Below, piece after piece: positions 59,537 through 64,000 of a stretch of 64,000 nt of DNA. Each line of letters opens with the position of its first letter. Position 1 is the stretch's first letter. The position numbers and the translations under genes were made by a program. The DNA is from Microbacterium sp. MYb62 (GTDB lineage: Bacteria; Actinomycetota; Actinomycetes; Actinomycetales; Microbacteriaceae): NCBI RefSeq assembly GCF_002979475.1, contig NZ_PCOY01000005.1, positions 124,001 through 188,000 of the forward strand. Direction: 5' to 3'. The notes below the pieces were generated by a model, which worked only from the letters and a program-made list of their open reading frames with translations, had not been told where the DNA came from and ran no database searches.

Positions 59537-59565
59537 TAGGACGGATACCGCACGGAGAACGTCAC
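59537..59565 (-). promoter_or_regulatory. Candidate ECF promoter for the Asp23 cluster
   Basis: On the minus strand GTGACG (59565-59560), 16 bases, then CGTCCTA (59543-59537) has the spacing and CGTC core of many ECF promoters. The start would be about 60 bases ahead of the Asp23 ATG. The -35 box lacks the common AAC, so it is tentative. Confidence 0.35.
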
Positions 59566-59627
59566 AGATTGATCAGAATTTCTTTTCCTTTCGAGAGCCG
59601 TGCCTCACAGTGCACTCCAAGGTTCAG

Positions 59628-59643
59628 AGTGCAATATTGCACT
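59628..59643 (+). promoter_or_regulatory. Palindromic operator at the tetR start
   Basis: AGTGCAATATTGCACT is a perfect 16-bp palindrome that ends two bases before the tetR ATG. A related short palindrome AGTGCACT lies at 59609-59616, and AGTGCA recurs inside the gene just after the start. Binding of TetR here would repress its own gene and the MFS gene behind it. Confidence 0.75.
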
Positions 59644-59645
59644 TC

Positions 59646-60257
59646 ATGAGAGACAGTGCATATTCCTTGCGAGAGCAACGCAAGCGGGAGACGTCTCGTG
59701 CCCTCACCGATGCCGCACGTCGGCTGACGACGGAGCGAGGGTTCGCCGGGTTCACGATCGAGGAGCTGTGCGCGGAGGTCGGCGTCTCCCGGCGCACGTT
59801 CTTCAACTACTTCGAGAGCAAGGAGAACGCGGTCTTCGGGTTCACGACGATCGACTCCCGCCAGGAGGCTCTCGAAGAGGAGTTCACCGCTCAGGACGGC
59901 GACCTCCTCGACGACTTCCTCCAGTTGACGATCCGCCGCTTCGAGCTCTTCAACCCGGTCGAGGACGCCCCCGCGCTGTTCGCCGTGATCGAGCAGGAGC
60001 CGCGCCTGCTCAAGGCCGCGTTCGAGCAGCTCGCGAAGAACGAACGGCGCGACATGGGCCTGATCCTCCGCCGTATTCCGGACGCGGCCGATGCCGAGCT
60101 CCGCGCCGAGGTCATCGTGCACACGGTCGGCGCACTCGTGCGGATGAGCATGGACCAGCTCCTGCACCACCAGTCCCCCGAGCCGTTCAGCGACCTCATC
60201 ACGCGGCGCCTCGATCTCGCCCGTTCCCTCTACGCACCATCACAGAAAGACCACTGA
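59646..60257 (+). CDS. TetR-family repressor of the adjacent MFS exporter
   Basis: The 203-residue protein has the TetR N-terminal helix-turn-helix (FTIEELCAEVGVSRRTFFNY, then FESKENAVFGF, residues ~35-65) and an all-helical ligand domain. ATG 59646 is used, just behind the operator palindrome. The MFS gene begins on the base after its stop codon, so the pair is one operon and the transporter substrate is probably the inducer. Confidence 0.93.
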   Translation: MRDSAYSLREQRKRETSRALTDAARRLTTERGFAGFTIEELCAEVGVSRRTFFNYFESKENAVFGFTTIDSRQEALEEEFTAQDGDLLDDFLQLTIRRFELFNPVEDAPALFAVIEQEPRLLKAAFEQLAKNERRDMGLILRRIPDAADAELRAEVIVHTVGALVRMSMDQLLHHQSPEPFSDLITRRLDLARSLYAPSQKDH

Positions 60258-61928
<1,671 letters not shown>

Positions 61929-61931
61929 GAC

Positions 61932-61967
61932 CTGCGGCCCCTGCCCCCTCTGGAGCAGGGGCCGCAG
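61932..61967 (+). terminator. Terminator after the MFS gene
   Basis: CTGCGGCCCCTGC (61932-61944) pairs with GCAGGGGCCGCAG (61955-61967), a perfect 13-bp stem with a ten-base loop, followed by TCTGTC. It begins three bases after the stop codon. Confidence 0.85.
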
Positions 61968-62035
61968 TCTGTCAAGGGGCTCCCGTTCTCCGCGCGGATC
62001 GGTCATCCTGCATCGTGGGGACAGCGAGGAGAATG

Positions 62036-62335
62036 ATGGAGCACGATCCGCACCGGAGGTTCACGCTGGTGGAGGTCAGCGCGACCGATTGGGCGATCCA
62101 CGATCTGCAGTACCCGGAGAACGACCACCGCAGAGTCGTCTGCACGATCTTCGAGGATGCCCCGACCGAAGTCGAAGTCCTCTGGCGACGCGACCTCCCC
62201 CTCGCGCTGCGCTACTCCACGGCCGAAGACGTCCTCGATGCCGTGCGGAGGTTCCAGGACACCTCGCGCGCCACACGCCCCATCCCGATCCCTCATCTTC
62301 CCCCGGCGCGAGACTCGAAGAGGTTCCGCAGATAG
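62036..62335 (+). CDS. Small hypothetical protein
   Basis: The 99-residue product (MEHDPHRRFTLVEVSATDWA; HDLQYPENDHRRVVCTIFED) is hydrophilic, with a mixed alpha/beta look and no membrane segment. A GAGGAG site precedes two consecutive ATGs; the second (62036) has the better spacing. It is flanked by a terminator upstream and a 105-bp gap downstream, so it is probably transcribed alone. No family was recognised. Confidence 0.7.
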   Translation: MEHDPHRRFTLVEVSATDWAIHDLQYPENDHRRVVCTIFEDAPTEVEVLWRRDLPLALRYSTAEDVLDAVRRFQDTSRATRPIPIPHLPPARDSKRFRR

Positions 62336-62440
62336 CACGTCCGACACTCCCCGGAGCTTCCGGATGGACGCGACCGAACGCCGTGCGCCAGACTGTCGAG
62401 TAGTCGGCCGCCCCCACCCGCCGACGGTCTGGAGCGCTCC

Positions 62441-63265
62441 ATGTCCACCCCCGCGGCCATGTCCCCTTGGAAGACGTTCTGGGAGAAGGGCGGCTGGTGG
62501 CGCGCACTCGTCCTCGCGGCCGTCTACTTCGTGCTCTACGACCTGCTCTCCCTCGCGTTCACACCTCTCGCCCTCCAGCTCGACGATCCGACCGGCGCCG
62601 CCGCAGTCGTCGTCTACTACGTCCTGCCGCTCATCGTCGGCGGCCTACTGCTCGTCGCATTCATCACGTCGGTCGGATGGTGGCGCGAGATCTTCGGACC
62701 GCAGCCGATCCGCGGCGGGGGCTGGATGTGGATCGCGATCGTCGTCGTCCTGCTCTTCAACATCCTGCGCTTCGCGACGATCGACTACGGCGACGTCGGC
62801 TTCGACGTCGTGGCCACCTGGCTGCTGGCCGGACTCCTCATCGGATTCGCCGAAGAGGTACTCACCCGCGGCCTCGTCGTGAACCTCGCTCGCAAGGCGG
62901 GATACCGCGAGATCGTGGTCGCGGTGATCTCCGCCGGTGTGTTCGCCGGCCTGCACGCCGGGAACCTGCTGAACGGGCAATCGCTCTTCGCGACGGCATT
63001 CCAGCTCGTCTACACCTTCGCGTTCGGCATCCTGATGTACCTCGCCCTCCGCGTGACCGGAACGATCATCGCGCCGATCCTGCTGCACGCCAGCACCGAC
63101 CCGAGCATCTTCCTGCAGACCGCGCACCCCGCGGAGGGCGCACTCACCGGGGTCGCCGGCTTCGGCAACATCGTGGTGATCGTCACCGGATTCGTATTGA
63201 TCTTCTTCATCCGCGGCCGCGTCGGCGATGCGAAGCCGTCGTTCGCCGAGGAGCGCGCCGCGTGA
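62441..63265 (+). CDS. CPBP-family intramembrane metalloprotease
   Basis: The 274-residue protein has about eight membrane helices and the CPBP (Abi) motifs: FAEEVLTRGLVV (Glu138-Glu139...Arg143), GVFAGLHAGNLLNG with the first His, and the later His in ILLHASTDPS. Such proteins cleave substrates in the membrane, including prenylated proteins, bacteriocin-related or stress factors. Nothing nearby identifies the substrate. Confidence 0.9.
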   Translation: MSTPAAMSPWKTFWEKGGWWRALVLAAVYFVLYDLLSLAFTPLALQLDDPTGAAAVVVYYVLPLIVGGLLLVAFITSVGWWREIFGPQPIRGGGWMWIAIVVVLLFNILRFATIDYGDVGFDVVATWLLAGLLIGFAEEVLTRGLVVNLARKAGYREIVVAVISAGVFAGLHAGNLLNGQSLFATAFQLVYTFAFGILMYLALRVTGTIIAPILLHASTDPSIFLQTAHPAEGALTGVAGFGNIVVIVTGFVLIFFIRGRVGDAKPSFAEERAA

Positions 63266-63423
63266 CGACGCTTCGCTCCTGGTGACACCGCGTCCGGATC
63301 GGCCTCGCGATCTCCGGCTGTTCGCCATGCTCGTCGGAATCATCGGCGTCGCCCTGGTGTCGTCGTCGAACGGGAGGGGTCAGGGTCGTCGGATCGGAGA
63401 GGAGTGCCGGCGGCGCGCCCGGG

Positions 63424-64000
63424 TCAGGCCATGATCGCGAGAAGCTCGGGCTCGATCTCGTGCGCGAGGGGCTCACCACGGGCGATGCGCCGCAGCTCGT
63501 CGAGCATCGCCTGCGACAGCCTGCCGAGTTCGGCGCCGAGGGAGCCGGCGATGTGCGGCGTGAGCAGCACGTTCTCGGAGGTGTAGAGCGGATGGCCCGC
63601 CTCCAGGATCCACGGCACGGTGACGTCGAGGATGGCGAACAGCTCGCCCGCGACGACCCTGCGGGTCAGCGCATCCTGGTCGACGACCTCGCCGCGTGCC
63701 GTGTTCACCAGCGTGGCTCCGACCGGCATCAGGTCGAGGCCCCGAGCGTCCAGCAGGTTCCGGGTCGACGGCAGCGATGGCGCATGCACCGACACCACGT
63801 CGCTCGTGCGGAGAAGCTCATCGAGAGGGACCACCGTGACTCCGAGGCTGAGGGCTTCGGCGTCGGTCAGATAGGGGTCGTGGACGACGACCTCGAACAC
63901 GTACGCCCGAAGCATCTCGATCACGATCCGCCCGATCTTGGAGGCGCCGACGATGCCGATGCGCTGGCCGTAGTTGCCCATGCCGGGGAACGTCGCCTCG
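63424..64000 (-). CDS. D-isomer 2-hydroxyacid dehydrogenase, 5' end beyond window
   Basis: The frame is open to the window edge and gives the last 191 residues. Visible are the NAD-binding motif GIVGASKIGRIVIEML and the catalytic Arg in LVNTARGEVVDQDALTRRVV. The catalytic His is in LLTPHIAGSLGAELGRLSQA. It is a D-2-hydroxyacid or phosphoglycerate-type dehydrogenase; the dinucleotide motif has Ser-Lys (GASKIG) where GxGxxG is usual. Which acid it uses cannot be told without the N-terminal half. Confidence 0.9.
   Translation of the reverse strand, partial: EATFPGMGNYGQRIGIVGASKIGRIVIEMLRAYVFEVVVHDPYLTDAEALSLGVTVVPLDELLRTSDVVSVHAPSLPSTRNLLDARGLDLMPVGATLVNTARGEVVDQDALTRRVVAGELFAILDVTVPWILEAGHPLYTSENVLLTPHIAGSLGAELGRLSQAMLDELRRIARGEPLAHEIEPELLAIMA

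Noticed and set aside
63283..63434. Short plus-strand frame with a hydrophobic stretch after the CPBP gene
   Set aside because: About 50 residues, no clear ribosome-binding site, and its end overlaps the convergent dehydrogenase gene; nothing supports it as real.

Overview
The window looks like a chromosome segment of a motile, high-GC Gram-positive actinobacterium, most plausibly a Microbacterium-like member of the Microbacteriaceae. The reasons are the very GC-rich codon use, the actinobacterial gene order rplM-rpsI-glmM-coaA-glmS-acpS-alr-tsaE / tsaB-rimI-tsaD, the lack of flagellar P- and L-ring genes, and an Asp23/DUF2273/DUF6286/CsbD envelope locus next to an ECF sigma factor. The genus is inferred from style and gene order, not from a database search. 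No rRNA, tRNA, CRISPR array or recognisable transposase was seen.

Layout. 1-2916 (minus): the tail of the tRNA t6A block (tsaB, rimI, tsaD) plus a small membrane protein and a partial gene. 2977-19387: flagellar half one. It holds a leftward group flgN-flgK-flgL-fliW, then rightward fliA, fliC, fliD-fliS-(fliT position), and a long overlapping operon flgB-flgC-fliE-fliF-fliG-fliH-fliI-fliJ-fliK-flgD-flgE. 19446-24219: an arsenic-resistance island (arsC, an ArsR-ArsC fusion, acr3, an FAD oxidoreductase, a second arsR) ending in a broken cupin gene. 24283-26426: a small membrane protein and an acyl-CoA ligase. 26570-35816: flagellar half two (flbD-motA-motB, fliM-fliN-fliO-fliP-fliQ-fliR-flhB-flhA-csrA). 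35829-39566 (minus): a membrane GGDEF-like protein, a PAS histidine kinase and an OmpR-type response regulator. 39563-49237: housekeeping genes tsaE, alr, acpS, glmS, coaA, glmM, rpsI, rplM on the minus strand, with ppx and an AraC regulator on plus between coaA and glmM. 49423-55329: exonuclease-like protein, HTH protein, truA, RraA-like protein, APC permease, and a divergent HxlR/NmrA pair. 55395-59470 (minus): ECF sigma and Asp23-type envelope-stress locus. 59646-64000: a TetR/MFS efflux pair, a hypothetical, a CPBP protease and a partial 2-hydroxyacid dehydrogenase.

How the parts work together. The flagellar genes give a nearly complete export apparatus, basal body, hook, filament and motor. 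Five promoters with one strict architecture, CTAA (once GTAA), exactly 16 bases, then GCCGATAG or a one-base variant, precede flgN, fliC, flgB, flbD and fliM. They fit the sigma-28 type factor encoded at 6342-7142. The flagellin leader carries a hairpin with a GGA loop and a GGA-containing Shine-Dalgarno, and both csrA and fliW are present. This is the arrangement of the CsrA-FliW-flagellin feedback known from Bacillus.

The most notable architectural point is that the whole flagellar/arsenic block (about 36.6 kb) sits between tsaB and tsaE, splitting what is normally one housekeeping gene series. The arsenic island in turn separates flgE from flbD.
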